NCBI RefSeq assembly: GCF_024171495.1
Contig: NZ_JALJZW010000011.1
Location: 1-55,731, forward strand
From: Deinococcus sp. HSC-46F16
GTDB taxonomy: Bacteria; Deinococcota; Deinococci; Deinococcales; Deinococcaceae
Reading direction: 5' to 3'
DNA: 55,731 nt
Each line of letters opens with the position of its first letter. Position 1 is the first letter of the stretch. A program made the position numbers and the translations under genes. The notes under the pieces are model-generated. The model saw only the letters and a program-made list of their open reading frames with translations, made no database searches and was not told the DNA's origin. This document shows positions 7,614 to 17,197 of the stretch, piece by piece.

Positions 7614-8477
7614 TCATGGGACAGCCACGATGGACTGCGCCTGAAGCGAGGGCTCGCCCCTGTACGTCGTCATCTTGCCCTCGATGCGGACGGTACCCCC
7701 CTCCTCTGCCAGCCTCAGGATTTCCGCGCGGTCGGCCTGAGACCAGACGCTGGCGAACATCACTCCCTTCAACGTGTTGTCAAGGGTGAACAGCAGCATC
7801 GGCCCGTTGCTGGCCTCGTACTCGCGGTGCGAGGTGATGCGGCCGTCAACCTGCACCGGCCCCTGCTGCGCCGCGGCAGCCGAACTGTCCATCGTCGAGG
7901 CCTGAGCGAGCACCGTGATGGCGTGCCGGTCTTCAAGTTTCACCTGGGGTTGTCCTCGGTAAGTGGTCGGGAGGCCCGTGGCCTCGATGGTGTCCCCCAA
8001 CCCCGGCATCGGGTCAAGGACGCCCAGTGAAGGCATAGCGGTCAGGGTAATCTCGTCCCCGTTCTCCTGAGCAACGACGATTCTAAGGAAGCCACGTTCG
8101 CTTCGAAGAATCTTCTGCACCTGCCCCCGTGTGGCGATCATCTCTACCTTGGCAGCAGGTGGAGCCTCTGCTTGCTCGCTCGTGCTAGCCGGAGCTTGAG
8201 CAGAAACCGCTGAAGCCGTCTCTGGCTCGGGAGTGACGAGCGGGGTAGGTGTGGACGACGGTTGGCCCGAAGAGGGGATGATGGCGGATGGGGGCTGCAC
8301 CTCTTGTCCGGTTGGAGTCGAAACTTGCGTTGCCGCTCGCACTTGTGCCTGAACGGGCGTATTGCGCTGGGCCAGCAGGTCACTGACCCAGATCCCAGCC
8401 ATCAGCAGAGCGGCACCCCACGCCAGCAGGGGCCAGCGTGGGGGCTTGGGAGGAATGCCTTGCTCTTGATTCTGCAT
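7614..8477 (-). CDS. Membrane-anchored protein with two OB-fold-like domains
   Basis: 287 aa. One transmembrane segment near the N-terminus (residues about 15-35, LLAWGAALLMAGIWVSDLL), then a Pro/Ser/Thr/Ala-rich linker to about residue 108, then two similar domains of 80 residues each. Each domain starts with a strand of the type RGQVQKIL or VDGRITSH and ends with TTYRGQPQVKLED or TTYRGEPSLQAQS, typical of nucleic-acid-binding OB folds (tRNA_anti type). The duplicated TTYRG motif suggests internal duplication. The role is unknown; it would place an OB-fold array outside or inside the membrane depending on topology. It is convergent with the Pycsar operon, so it is probably not part of it. 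Confidence 0.6.
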   Translation of the reverse strand: MQNQEQGIPPKPPRWPLLAWGAALLMAGIWVSDLLAQRNTPVQAQVRAATQVSTPTGQEVQPPSAIIPSSGQPSSTPTPLVTPEPETASAVSAQAPASTSEQAEAPPAAKVEMIATRGQVQKILRSERGFLRIVVAQENGDEITLTAMPSLGVLDPMPGLGDTIEATGLPTTYRGQPQVKLEDRHAITVLAQASTMDSSAAAAQQGPVQVDGRITSHREYEASNGPMLLFTLDNTLKGVMFASVWSQADRAEILRLAEEGGTVRIEGKMTTYRGEPSLQAQSIVAVP

Positions 8478-8529
8478 CAGGCAGGCAGGCTAGGGGGTGC
8501 CTTAATAAATCTCGCTGTGGGGGTGGGCA

Positions 8530-9420
8530 TCACCCGATGGGGGGGATCCAGTTGTTTCGGGCCTCCCACATTAAGCATGCAGGTTGCGGCTGATCCCCCT
8601 TAAAGAGGCCGCTATTCAGGTCCGGATACCGGTCACACCAAGAGTCCAAGAACACCTGGGCGTCATTGCCGACGAACGGAAACGTGCCCTGAGCCGCAAC
8701 CTCCGAGTTCGTGGACGTTGCGACACCCGTTTCGTACCCTGGGGCTGCCAGTGCCTCGACGCCCTTAGACGCCTCGGTCGGCGATGCATCCGGCAGGAAC
8801 GGCGGTTGGGCCCGAGCGGCTACGAAGGCCTGAAACTCGGCGTAAGCCGAGTCGTCGCGTTCCCGCCAAGAGGCACGCAGGGTGGCGAGGGTCGCGTCGA
8901 AGAGGCTAATGCGCCTGAAGAGGGCCGCAAGCTCGCGCACGACGTGGAGCAGTTCGACCTGCACCTGCGTGGATACGCTGTCCTCCAAGATCAGGCCATC
9001 GCATTCGGCGAGCAGGTGGCGCAAGCGACGGGCAATGCGCATGAACTGGGCGTCAATGAGATCGATGTCGGGTCGCTGGAGTTGTTCCCTCGCGAGCAGC
9101 CGCTCTAGAGCATTCACGCTGATCTCAACCGCGCGGATGGTCCTCAGGATGTCGGCGGGCTGAGCCAGGATGCGTGCCCGGTCGGCTTCGATCTGCGTCT
9201 CCTCGATGGCCATCCGGTAGGACAGACGTCCCTCAGGGCCCACCTTCGAGACTACGGCGACCAGCACGTCGGCCACCTCGCGAGGAATTAACTTGCGGCT
9301 GCCGTCGCCCTCGAATTCGACCCCGGCAACGCGTCTGTACTCTGCCACGAGCTTGGCAACCTGCTTGTACTGGCGACCAGTCTCCTCAGCGAGTTGATCC
9401 ATGGTGATGTCTTGGAACAA
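8530..9420 (-). CDS. HTH DNA-binding protein with long helical C-terminus
   Basis: 296 aa from a TTG at 9420. This start is chosen because GGAGG (complement of 9428-9432) lies 7 nt upstream; the ORF extends further upstream but that extension is Arg-rich and looks non-coding. The N-terminus (MDQLAEETGRQYKQVAKLVA) is a helix-turn-helix, followed by a charged, mostly helical region (about residues 60-210) rich in Leu and Arg, then a low-complexity Pro/Ala linker and a short C-terminal part. It could be a regulator or a partition-type adaptor. No family recognised. Confidence 0.55.
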   Translation of the reverse strand: MFQDITMDQLAEETGRQYKQVAKLVAEYRRVAGVEFEGDGSRKLIPREVADVLVAVVSKVGPEGRLSYRMAIEETQIEADRARILAQPADILRTIRAVEISVNALERLLAREQLQRPDIDLIDAQFMRIARRLRHLLAECDGLILEDSVSTQVQVELLHVVRELAALFRRISLFDATLATLRASWRERDDSAYAEFQAFVAARAQPPFLPDASPTEASKGVEALAAPGYETGVATSTNSEVAAQGTFPFVGNDAQVFLDSWCDRYPDLNSGLFKGDQPQPACLMWEARNNWIPPIG

Positions 9421-9756
9421 TGCGATGCCTCCAATGTTTGCAGTGGTTCTTCGGGGGAGGGGGCGAGCACGGCGTCTACGGCGGTAGGCCAGTCGCCTCA
9501 TCCGGCGGCCCGGCACCAAGCGAACAGAGCAACCCATGCAGACCAGTCGTCCTGTCATGGCCGCGCAAGCGGAAACGCAGGCGAATGTTCAGGAAACTGA
9601 AGTTGGCCCTTCCCCCTGTCCAAGTGGGAAACACAGGCGAACGAGCTGTTGTCGGGTCAGGCACGCGTGGCGAATCGCTGGCGATATAACCCAGGGTCAG
9701 GGGGGCGCGGGCAAACCTTGTCAAAACAGCGACAGTGTCATACCCCTGCCCGCCCA
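9421..9756. other. Intergenic region upstream of HTH gene
   Basis: About 335 bases. It must hold the promoter of the minus-strand HTH gene. A small inverted repeat TTCAG-GAAA-CTGAA lies at 9588-9601. No gene recognised. Confidence 0.4.
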
Positions 9757-10419
9757 TCACGCCTCGCTCCCCACGTGCCAGTAGGTCATCAGCAGCCGCA
9801 CCTCGACCGGCCCCCCCACGTACAGCCCGTGCCGCTGCCGCTCCGCCGCGACCTCCGCGTTCAGCCGCGCCGCTTGCCGCCCAACTGCCAGGAGCCGCCA
9901 GTCGATGGGTGCCCCCCACACCACCGGGCGGCTCAGCACGATGCTGGCCCGGAGCTTGTCCTTCACCTTGCCTGGTTTGTACGTTCCGCGGTCGAATTCC
10001 ACGTCCCACTCGCGGCCGCCAGGCTGATGCCAGTAGCTGTCGGGTTTGGTTGCTTGGTCGCCGCCCGTACCGGCATGCCGCCAGTGCTCCGGCTCCGCGC
10101 CAATCAGGAGGCGCATTGCGGCCGTTCCGGCGTAGTGGGCCAGGGTGGTGTGGTGGGACGACACGGGGCTGTGGTGCATGTGGACCACGAGGTATTGCCC
10201 ATAGGTGCTGGGGCGTCCCCGGACCGCCTCCACGTTGATAACCGACACGTGAGCACCGTGGCCATAGACTGCGGCCAGCATGGTCGGTCGGTCCAGGCGG
10301 TAGCGCTGGCACAACGTGGCCAGACCGGTCACTCGGTCCGCCTTGAGCTGCATGGGCAGGTCCGCGGTAGCAGCGAGGACAGCCTGGTCCACTGCGCGAC
10401 GGCTCACTGCGGGGGCCAT
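9757..10419 (-). CDS. Possible replication-relaxation-like protein
   Basis: 220 aa; its ATG at 10419 lies 16 nt inside the upstream gene, so the two are coupled. Near the C-terminus KPDSYW followed by REWDVEFDRGTYKPGKVKDK resembles the nuclease-like part of replication-relaxation proteins of mobile elements, where a PDA motif is followed by W-x-VE-x-DRGT and a Lys-rich helix. The N-terminal half has no clear similarity. The assignment is tentative; an alternative is an unrelated PD-(D/E)XK-type protein. Confidence 0.45.
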   Translation of the reverse strand: MAPAVSRRAVDQAVLAATADLPMQLKADRVTGLATLCQRYRLDRPTMLAAVYGHGAHVSVINVEAVRGRPSTYGQYLVVHMHHSPVSSHHTTLAHYAGTAAMRLLIGAEPEHWRHAGTGGDQATKPDSYWHQPGGREWDVEFDRGTYKPGKVKDKLRASIVLSRPVVWGAPIDWRLLAVGRQAARLNAEVAAERQRHGLYVGGPVEVRLLMTYWHVGSEA

Positions 10420-11021
10420 TCACTCAGGAGCACAGGGGCTAGGCTCAGACCACCTCGCTCGAGGAGCGGGGCGAGGCCCACGCGGAGCTTGTCCACGTGA
10501 TTAGGCGGGGCGTGCACGACGACGTGCCGGGCCACACCACCGGAGTAGTCATTCCGCGGCCCCAGCCGGGCGTCGTGGTGGTCCCCACCCAGCAGATCGT
10601 GCAGGGCTCGCCGGACACTTTTAACGTCAGGTGGCTCGACACGCACCATGTGCACCTCGCCCTGATGCTCCCCGGCGCGGACCACGAGCGCGTGCCGCTG
10701 CCGGGAAAACAGGGCGTCTTCGGCACCATCGGTCCTCACAGCCGCCAGCTCGAGCAACAAAGCCAGCTCCAGCGCACGCTGAGGCACCGGGGGTGTCCGG
10801 CGCTCGCCGCTAAAAACGTTGAACCTGGAGCCGGGCGTGTACAGCTTTACGTCCTGCCCGCCGTACGCCACCGTCTGTACGTGCAGCAGTCGGCTGGCTA
10901 CGCCGACAGCAATGTTAGCGGGAGCGTACGAGCGGTAATCCGCGCGCACAGACGACGTGAGTAGCAGGATACGTGTCAGCTTCTGCAAATCCTGCGGCAG
11001 CAATTCGAAGTGTGGGTTCAT
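10404..11021 (-). CDS. Hypothetical protein, first gene of a coupled pair
   Basis: 205 aa. AGGAGG lies 4 nt before the ATG at 11021 on the minus strand. No family recognised. The N-terminal 80 residues could form a winged-helix-like unit, and the C-terminal part has short strands rich in His and Val (ARHVVVHAPPNHVDKLRVG). It overlaps the next gene (9757-10419) by 16 nt; together they might represent the DNA-binding and nuclease-like halves of one functional unit. Confidence 0.55.
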   Translation of the reverse strand: MNPHFELLPQDLQKLTRILLLTSSVRADYRSYAPANIAVGVASRLLHVQTVAYGGQDVKLYTPGSRFNVFSGERRTPPVPQRALELALLLELAAVRTDGAEDALFSRQRHALVVRAGEHQGEVHMVRVEPPDVKSVRRALHDLLGGDHHDARLGPRNDYSGGVARHVVVHAPPNHVDKLRVGLAPLLERGGLSLAPVLLSEWPPQ

Positions 11022-11341
11022 CTACCTCCTCTGCGGCTCAATTAGCACCGCTTTTTATTCATATAGCCTTTGCTAAATTAAAGCAAGTGAAGTCTTAATT
11101 TACGCGAAGGCACACCAAATGAAACAGCAGGACGCTAATTGCATTTAACGACCGCGAAACGAAAAATAGGATCAAACGCCCTTGTTTTCGTTGACAGCCT
11201 AAGAAATCAGCTTCCAGACGCGAATTCCAGACGAACATCCATGCCCACGCGGGCCGGGGCTGACGCCCACGGCCCGCGAAAAAGTGGCCACGGGAGAGGG
11301 GCATGTCTAGACATAAATTCCTCCTCCCACAAAGGAGTCCC
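11022..11341. other. AT-rich divergent intergenic region
   Basis: About 320 bases between divergent genes and clearly lower in GC than its surroundings from 11040 to 11210. It contains an imperfect palindrome TTGCTAAATTAAAGCAA (11070-11086) and a TATATG-like -10 candidate for the minus-strand pair. No gene recognised. Confidence 0.45.
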
Positions 11342-11914
11342 ATGAACCCATCTGCACCCGCCCCCACCTCCCTCCTCGCCCTGCCCTTGAGCAGCCTGCC
11401 GCCCTCTCGCCGCCTGACGGTCACGCTGACCTCCGATCAGTGGGTGGCCGTCGAGGCCATCAACGAGGTGTGGCTGGTCGCACTGCCGGCGGCCACCGAA
11501 CCGTCCCCGCATACCGCAGCCACTCTGGAGGCCTACATCCCAGCGACCCGCCCTACCTACCGTCCGGTGCTTGCAGCGGCCCGCTGGGCGCAGGACCACC
11601 GCAACGACCCTCGGGCACAGGCCGTGCTGGACTTGGACACCACCTACTACGCGGCGGTCGGCCACGACCTCATCCACTGGTCGGTGGGAGGGGACCGCCT
11701 GTGGCTGCCGGGCGTGCCAGGGGACCTGCGGGTCACGGCTGACTCCCACGGTCCCGTCCCCCTCGATCTCGAACTCACCCCGCCTTACCTCACATCCCAC
11801 GGCCTGCTGTGGGCGCGTTTCAACCTCGCGCCCCCTGGACCCGGAGTCTTCGCCTACATGAATCTGTGGCTGTGGGAGATGGGGGCCGACCAGCTGCACC
11901 CCCTGACCCCTTAA
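11342..11914 (+). CDS. Hypothetical protein
   Basis: 190 aa from the ATG at 11342, which has AAAGGAG 4 nt upstream; an earlier ATG at 11303 also has a weak purine-rich site. No family recognised. The sequence is Pro/Leu-rich with conserved-looking Trp residues (DQWVAVEAINEVWL, LDLDTTYYAAVGHDLIHW) and appears to be a compact soluble protein without membrane segments. It is convergent with the exonuclease-RecQ-UvrD gene with only 41 bases between the ends, so it may not belong to that locus. Confidence 0.6.
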   Translation: MNPSAPAPTSLLALPLSSLPPSRRLTVTLTSDQWVAVEAINEVWLVALPAATEPSPHTAATLEAYIPATRPTYRPVLAAARWAQDHRNDPRAQAVLDLDTTYYAAVGHDLIHWSVGGDRLWLPGVPGDLRVTADSHGPVPLDLELTPPYLTSHGLLWARFNLAPPGPGVFAYMNLWLWEMGADQLHPLTP

Positions 11915-11955
11915 CCCCCTTCAGAGGTGGCCCTCCGGCTGAGCCGTGAGGGCCA

Positions 11956-14900
11956 TCAGCTGTTCAGCGGCTCCTGGATCTCGAACTCCGGCAGCACGAG
12001 GTGGTGATGGGTGGCCTCCCCCTCGTATCCCGCGATGGCGTACCACTCGTCGTCTCGCTCGCACCGCAGCACTGTGCGTCCTACGGCGCGCACGTTCCCC
12101 TGGCGGCTTACCCGGCGCAGGCGCTGCGTCAGCCGCCCGTTGCGGCTCAGGCGTGCCACCGCCCCCCCGGGACTGTGCAGCAGCAGCCCATCCAGGCGCA
12201 GGTCGCCCCACTCGCGGGCATAGCGCGTGACGGCGTCCCGCCCCTCTGCGCACAGCACTTCCGGCGCGCTGACATAGAGGTCCCCTGGGTCGGGCTCCAA
12301 CCGGTAGCGGATGGAAGGCGGAAGGGGCGCGTCGGTGGGCAGGCTCAGGCCCTCCACACCCAGAGCCTGAAGGGCCGCCTGGTAGGTCGGGTCGAGCAGG
12401 GTGGGATGGCAGTCACCCTCGCGGCGCAGCAGGGTCACGCTCTCCCGAGCACGGGTCAGAGCCACGTACAGGGCGCGGGTCTCGTCGGGGGGCGGCCGCA
12501 CGCCGTGGCGGCGCATGCCTTCACTCAGGACGAAGACGTGGTCGAACTCGCTGCCCTTGGCGCTGTGGTAGGTGCTCAGCACCACCCCCCCTCGTGCCAG
12601 CGGCCTCGCCGCTTCGAGGCGCAGGGCCAGCGTGCCCCAGGTCACGTCCTTCAGGCCGTCGGTGGCGTGCAGGATCGCTGACCAGGCCCGGTCCTGGGCG
12701 CTCAGGCCCAGGTCACGGCGCAGCCCCTCCAGCGTGGCATGAGCCTCGGGCGCGAGGGCGTCCGGCTGCCGTGTCAGCGCGTCGCGTAGGGCGCTCCCGA
12801 GCAGACTCCCCGACGGCCGCAACTGGTCGTGCACGTTGTAGAGCTGGTAGGGCACGCCCGCCTCGCGCAGGGCATGTTGGACCTCGCCCAGCTGCGACCA
12901 TTCACGGGCCAGGACGGCGATCTCATGGGGGACACTCCCCCCCGCGATCAGGGACGCCGTCTCCCGCGCGATGCCCAGGGCCGCGTGATAGCGATGCCCG
13001 TAGCGCCCGATCCGCACCTGACCTTCTCCCTCGCGGACACTCACGACCCGCTGGTCCGCCTCCTTCAACCGGGCGTCGGCCGGCAGCGCCGCCTCGATAA
13101 AGGTATTGGCGGCCTGCACGATGCGGGGGCGGCTGCGGTAGTTGGGCAGCAGCGGCACGACCTTCTCCGCGGGGATGTCGTAGTCCTGCCGGAAGCGGTG
13201 GATGAACTCGATGCTCGCGCCCTGGAAGGTGTACAGGTTCTGGTCGTCGTCTCCCACCGCGACGAGGTAGCCGGGCTGTTCCCGGTCGTCCTCTTCCCCG
13301 CCCGCCGGGCCACCTTCCCGGTCGAAGGAGGCCAGCAGGGTCACCAGTTCGTACTCCGCGCCCCCGATGTCCTGGTACTCGTCCACCAGCACGTACTGGT
13401 AGGGCGCCGGGTTCTCCCGCAGGTGGGCCACCGCCTGCCCGATCAGCCAGTCGAAGCGCCCCTCCGCCTGCACCTCCCGGGGTGCGTCCCGCTCGCTGAG
13501 GTTGGTCAACTTGCGGGCAAGGGCGTGAAAGGTCAGGACGTCCACGTGCAGTCCGCTCCCGCCGATCAGGGCGGCCAAACGCTCGCGCACCTCGGCGACC
13601 GCCGTCCGGTTGTAGGCGAGCACCAGCACGCGCTCGGGGTTCACGTCCCGCAGGGCCACCAGGTTGGCGACCCGGTGCACGATGGTCCGGGTCTTGCCGC
13701 TGCCCGGTCCAGCCAGCACCAGGATGGCCCGGCTCTCGTCGTCCGTCACGACGCGGCGCTGCGCCTCGCTCAGTCCACCCAGGATTCGCTCGCGATACTC
13801 CGGAATCTGGGGTGTGGCCGCCGCTTCGGGATGGGGCAGGTGGCGCTGGCAGAACGCCTCGAGGGGCAGCGTGAAGTAGGCGCGCAGCAACTCCACCCGG
13901 TCTGCCTCGTCCGGCTGCTGAAGGAGGTGCCGCATGGCGTGCAGGCGCCGCGCCCGGTCCGCGTAGTGCGTTTCCAGGGGGCGGAAAGCGGCCTTGTTGT
14001 ACCGGGGCTGCTGTCCACGCTTCAGGTAGAAGACCCCCCCGGTCTCGCTCTCCCCACGGGCCACATTCGCCAGCCCCAGGTACTGCACCGCGTAGAGGGC
14101 TTCCAGAGCGTCCAGGCCACCGAGTTCCGCCTCGAAGCGGGCGTCGAGGTCAGCGGCGTTGAGTTCCAGCGTCTCGCCGGGCGGCAGGGCCGCGAGGCGC
14201 GTGATGAGGTCATCGGCCAGCGCCCGGACGCCCGCGAAACGCTCCTCGGCGTCGGCGAGCCAGTCGGGGAGCCGCGCCCCTTCCTGCACGGGCGTCAAGT
14301 GGACGTGGAAGGTGGCCCGGCGGTGGCGTGCGACGTCCAGCGCGTGCAGCACCCGCAGCGCGGTGAGGAAATCGGCCTGACGGTGCCGGCGCCGCACGTC
14401 CGCGTCGACGGGGTGCAGGTTGAGGTGCGTGAGGTCCGCCTCTAGGTGGTCCCGCAGGTGTGCGGCGAACGCCCGCAGGCTGGCCGCGCAGGCGTCCAGA
14501 CGGCCGCGGGCACCCCGGCGGGCCCGCAGGGCCACCGGGTAGCTCCAACTGGCATGGCCGCTGCGCACGAGCTGGCGCGCCGCCGTGACGACCTTCGGCA
14601 GGCGCAGCCCGGCCAGCAGCGCCGTCTCACGCACGTCCAGTTCCAGCTCCTCTCCAGGCTGGTGCCCGCGGGCCCGCAGCAGGGCCAGCAGGGGTAGGGC
14701 CTCCACTCCGGGCGCGGCGTCGCTGTGCAGCAGCCGCAGGCGCAGCCGGGCCGGCTGGCGCTCCCCCTCGTGGAGCAGGCGGTAGGCCTCCAGGGCGAAG
14801 AGGGCCACCCGCGCCTGGGTGGTGAGTTCCTCCGGGTCTTCCTTGGAGAGGATGCTGGCAAATTCCAGGCTGGAGACCCAGTGGGCGCTGGGCGGCAATT

Positions 14901-16800
14901 CGAAGCGCTTCTTAACGAGGTCCCAGCAGTCCTTGAGGGCCTTGGGGCCGCCCACCCGTGACTGCGACTCCAGGCGGAAGGCGTTCACGAAGTCCCGTTC
15001 CTCCCACAGCATCAGCGCGTGCCCGCGCTCCCCGGGTTGCCGGGCCACCCGGCCGATCTCCTGGAGGTACGACTCCGGCGCACTCGGGGGCCCGGCGTGA
15101 ATAACGGTGTGAATGCCCGGTCGGTCGATGCCCATTCCGAAGGCGTTCGTCGCGACGACCACATCGAGTGCGCCGTCCTTGAACGCTTGCAAGACACGCA
15201 GCTTCTCCGCCGCCGGGATGCGGGCGTGGTAGGGGGCGGCGCGCAGGCCCGCGCGCTCCAGCGCCTCGGCGTGGCTCTCGCACAGCGCCCGGCTGCGGAC
15301 ATACACGATGGCGACGCCCTGACCGCGCCGCTCGGTGAGCAGGCGGGCGATGACGCTCAGCCGCTCGCCCTGGGGCACTTCCCGCACCTCGGTCGCGATT
15401 TCCGGGCGCCCCTGAAAGGCCGGAAGCTCCGGCACCCGCTTCATCGGGCGCCCCAGCACGTCCCGCAGCGTCTCCACGAAGTGCGTCTCAAGGTCCTCAA
15501 TCACCTTGACGGTCGCCGTCGCGGTCACGAAGCCCACCAGGGGCGGGTCACCGCCCGCGTGAACCTCGCGAAGGGCCTGGGGAATGCGCAGGAAGTCCGG
15601 GCGGAAGTCCAGGCCCCACTGGCTGAGGGTGTGGGCCTCATCCAGAACCCACAGCGCGGGCCTGCGGTGGCGCAGCAGGCGCTGCACCCCGGCGTTCCGC
15701 AGCCGCTCGGGGCTGACGTACAGCAGATCGGCCCGGCCTGCCCACACGTCCTCGAGCACCTTGCGCTGCTCCAGCGGGCTCTGCGAGGAGGCGAGGTAGG
15801 TGGCCCGCTCTCCCCACCCGGGCAGGGCCAGGCGCAGGTTCATCACCTGGTCTTCCATCAGGGCCTGGAGGGGCGAGACCACCACCGTCAGCGCCCGGTG
15901 GTACTTGCTGAGCAGGAGCGCGGGGAACTGGAAGCAGAGGCTCTTCCCACCGCCGGTGGGGAGCAGGCCCAGGGGCACGACCTCCCCTGCCAGAGTGGCG
16001 CGCACGATCTCGAGTTGGCCCTCGCGGAAGTCGTACCCCTCGCCGTAGAACGATTGGAGTTCCGCCCGCAGTCGCCCGTCACTCCAGGCCGATGGAAACG
16101 CCGTGCGCTCGGCCTCCATGAACGACGGGAACTCCTGTGAGACCCAGGCCGGACGGCGGCAGGCCGGATCCCCGGTCCGCAGCAGCCAGTGCAGGTACAC
16201 CACCGCTCCAAGGTTGGCCCAGTCCCCGGGGGGCCGTGCCTCGAGATAGGCCCGCAGGGCGGCCCACTCGCCCTGAATAGGCAGGGCGTGCAGCGCCGTC
16301 CACTCCATTTCCCCTTCGGGAATGAGCTCCCGGGTGGCCCCCGCAGGCAGCAGGCGGCGGGCCACCGCGCGGACGAGGGGCGGCAGGCCAGCGAGGGCCG
16401 GGAGGCAACGGGTGTAGAGCCGCGCACTCTCGCAGCAGTCCTCGACGGGGTCGCTCTGAAGCGCGTGCTCGCGGTACAGCTTGTCCAGCGCCTGGGACGG
16501 CTCGCCCGGAAAAGCGAGACTGGCGAGTTCCAGGGTATCCACCACCCGGCGGTCGAAGTCAGCGGGAAGCGCCCCGATCAGGCGCTCCAGCCGCGGCAGG
16601 TCGAAGCGCCGGATGTTGTGCCCCACCAGCAGCGGGATGCGGGGGACGACCAGGCCCACCTGGGTCAGATGCTCCGCCGTGAACACCCACGGCTGGCCAC
16701 CGCTGACCATCGCCCCGACCCGCAAGCCCTCGCCCTGAAGCTCCAGGTCCAGCACCACAGCTTCAGGCGGAAGGCCCTCGGGCCAGGCGGGAACGCTCAC
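11956..16800 (-). CDS. Exonuclease-RecQ-UvrD triple fusion helicase
   Basis: 1614 aa from the GTG at 16800, where a TATCCT -10 box ends 6 nt upstream; an ATG at 16854 would give 1632 aa. Residues about 12-130 look like a DEDDh exonuclease: VLDLEL, GHNIRRFD, HALQSD. Next is a RecQ-type helicase: Walker A TGGGKS near 283, DEAH near 387, motif VI QEIGRVAR near 580. A second helicase of UvrD type follows: Walker A AGPGSGKT near 1031, DEYQD near 1140, a late motif with STYHSAKGSEFDHVF, and LYVALTRARE. Two helicases of different superfamilies plus a nuclease in one chain suggest processing of DNA ends. It is divergent from the ATPase/SNF2/nuclease operon at 17198-28288, with which it probably works. 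Confidence 0.85.
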   Translation of the reverse strand: MSVPAWPEGLPPEAVVLDLELQGEGLRVGAMVSGGQPWVFTAEHLTQVGLVVPRIPLLVGHNIRRFDLPRLERLIGALPADFDRRVVDTLELASLAFPGEPSQALDKLYREHALQSDPVEDCCESARLYTRCLPALAGLPPLVRAVARRLLPAGATRELIPEGEMEWTALHALPIQGEWAALRAYLEARPPGDWANLGAVVYLHWLLRTGDPACRRPAWVSQEFPSFMEAERTAFPSAWSDGRLRAELQSFYGEGYDFREGQLEIVRATLAGEVVPLGLLPTGGGKSLCFQFPALLLSKYHRALTVVVSPLQALMEDQVMNLRLALPGWGERATYLASSQSPLEQRKVLEDVWAGRADLLYVSPERLRNAGVQRLLRHRRPALWVLDEAHTLSQWGLDFRPDFLRIPQALREVHAGGDPPLVGFVTATATVKVIEDLETHFVETLRDVLGRPMKRVPELPAFQGRPEIATEVREVPQGERLSVIARLLTERRGQGVAIVYVRSRALCESHAEALERAGLRAAPYHARIPAAEKLRVLQAFKDGALDVVVATNAFGMGIDRPGIHTVIHAGPPSAPESYLQEIGRVARQPGERGHALMLWEERDFVNAFRLESQSRVGGPKALKDCWDLVKKRFELPPSAHWVSSLEFASILSKEDPEELTTQARVALFALEAYRLLHEGERQPARLRLRLLHSDAAPGVEALPLLALLRARGHQPGEELELDVRETALLAGLRLPKVVTAARQLVRSGHASWSYPVALRARRGARGRLDACAASLRAFAAHLRDHLEADLTHLNLHPVDADVRRRHRQADFLTALRVLHALDVARHRRATFHVHLTPVQEGARLPDWLADAEERFAGVRALADDLITRLAALPPGETLELNAADLDARFEAELGGLDALEALYAVQYLGLANVARGESETGGVFYLKRGQQPRYNKAAFRPLETHYADRARRLHAMRHLLQQPDEADRVELLRAYFTLPLEAFCQRHLPHPEAAATPQIPEYRERILGGLSEAQRRVVTDDESRAILVLAGPGSGKTRTIVHRVANLVALRDVNPERVLVLAYNRTAVAEVRERLAALIGGSGLHVDVLTFHALARKLTNLSERDAPREVQAEGRFDWLIGQAVAHLRENPAPYQYVLVDEYQDIGGAEYELVTLLASFDREGGPAGGEEDDREQPGYLVAVGDDDQNLYTFQGASIEFIHRFRQDYDIPAEKVVPLLPNYRSRPRIVQAANTFIEAALPADARLKEADQRVVSVREGEGQVRIGRYGHRYHAALGIARETASLIAGGSVPHEIAVLAREWSQLGEVQHALREAGVPYQLYNVHDQLRPSGSLLGSALRDALTRQPDALAPEAHATLEGLRRDLGLSAQDRAWSAILHATDGLKDVTWGTLALRLEAARPLARGGVVLSTYHSAKGSEFDHVFVLSEGMRRHGVRPPPDETRALYVALTRARESVTLLRREGDCHPTLLDPTYQAALQALGVEGLSLPTDAPLPPSIRYRLEPDPGDLYVSAPEVLCAEGRDAVTRYAREWGDLRLDGLLLHSPGGAVARLSRNGRLTQRLRRVSRQGNVRAVGRTVLRCERDDEWYAIAGYEGEATHHHLVLPEFEIQEPLNS

Positions 16801-16806
16801 AGGGTC

Positions 16807-16812
16807 AGGATA
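16807..16812 (-). promoter_or_regulatory. -10 box (TATCCT) of a possible leaderless promoter
   Basis: TATCCT on the minus strand ends 6 nt before the GTG at 16800. No -35 consensus is visible; a GC-rich inverted repeat (16816-16835) occupies that place. Confidence 0.4.
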
Positions 16813-17197
16813 GCGGCGCCCCCGAAGGAGCGCCGCCAAAACCTGCGTGCCCATAAGGCTGACTTCCGCGGCATCGGCGCATCCACCAGAGGTTCCGCAG
16901 GACAGGGCCCGTCGTTCGGCTGGTCGGGCGCCGGGACGTGGACGAGGAGACTGGCCGCGTGACGCGGCGGCGTGGGCACCGGGGAGGGGCGACCCTCGCC
17001 AGACTTCAGGCGATGGGGAGCAAGCTCTCAGGTGAGCCCCCTACCAGGCGCGCTGACCGCTTGCCCAGCGCGGCAAATCTGCATGCCGACCCGCTGCCCC
17101 TCCCGTAGACTCTGGGCAGTTCCAACCCCCCAGCAATCCCTGAGGGCTGTCCCAGTGCACGGCGGGGGTCAGCGTCTCACCCCCGGAGGAAGTTCCC
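16813..17197. other. Divergent intergenic region of the helicase/ATPase locus
   Basis: About 385 bases between the divergent helicase fusion and the ATPase operon. It contains a TAGACT -10-like box at 17106-17111 pointing right and GGAGGA at 17185-17190, the ribosome-binding site of the next gene. No gene recognised. Confidence 0.45.

Noticed and set aside
8530..9558. Start of the HTH protein at the ATG at 9558
   Set aside because: The extra N-terminal 46 residues are Arg-rich without similarity, while the TTG at 9420 has GGAGG at 7 nt.
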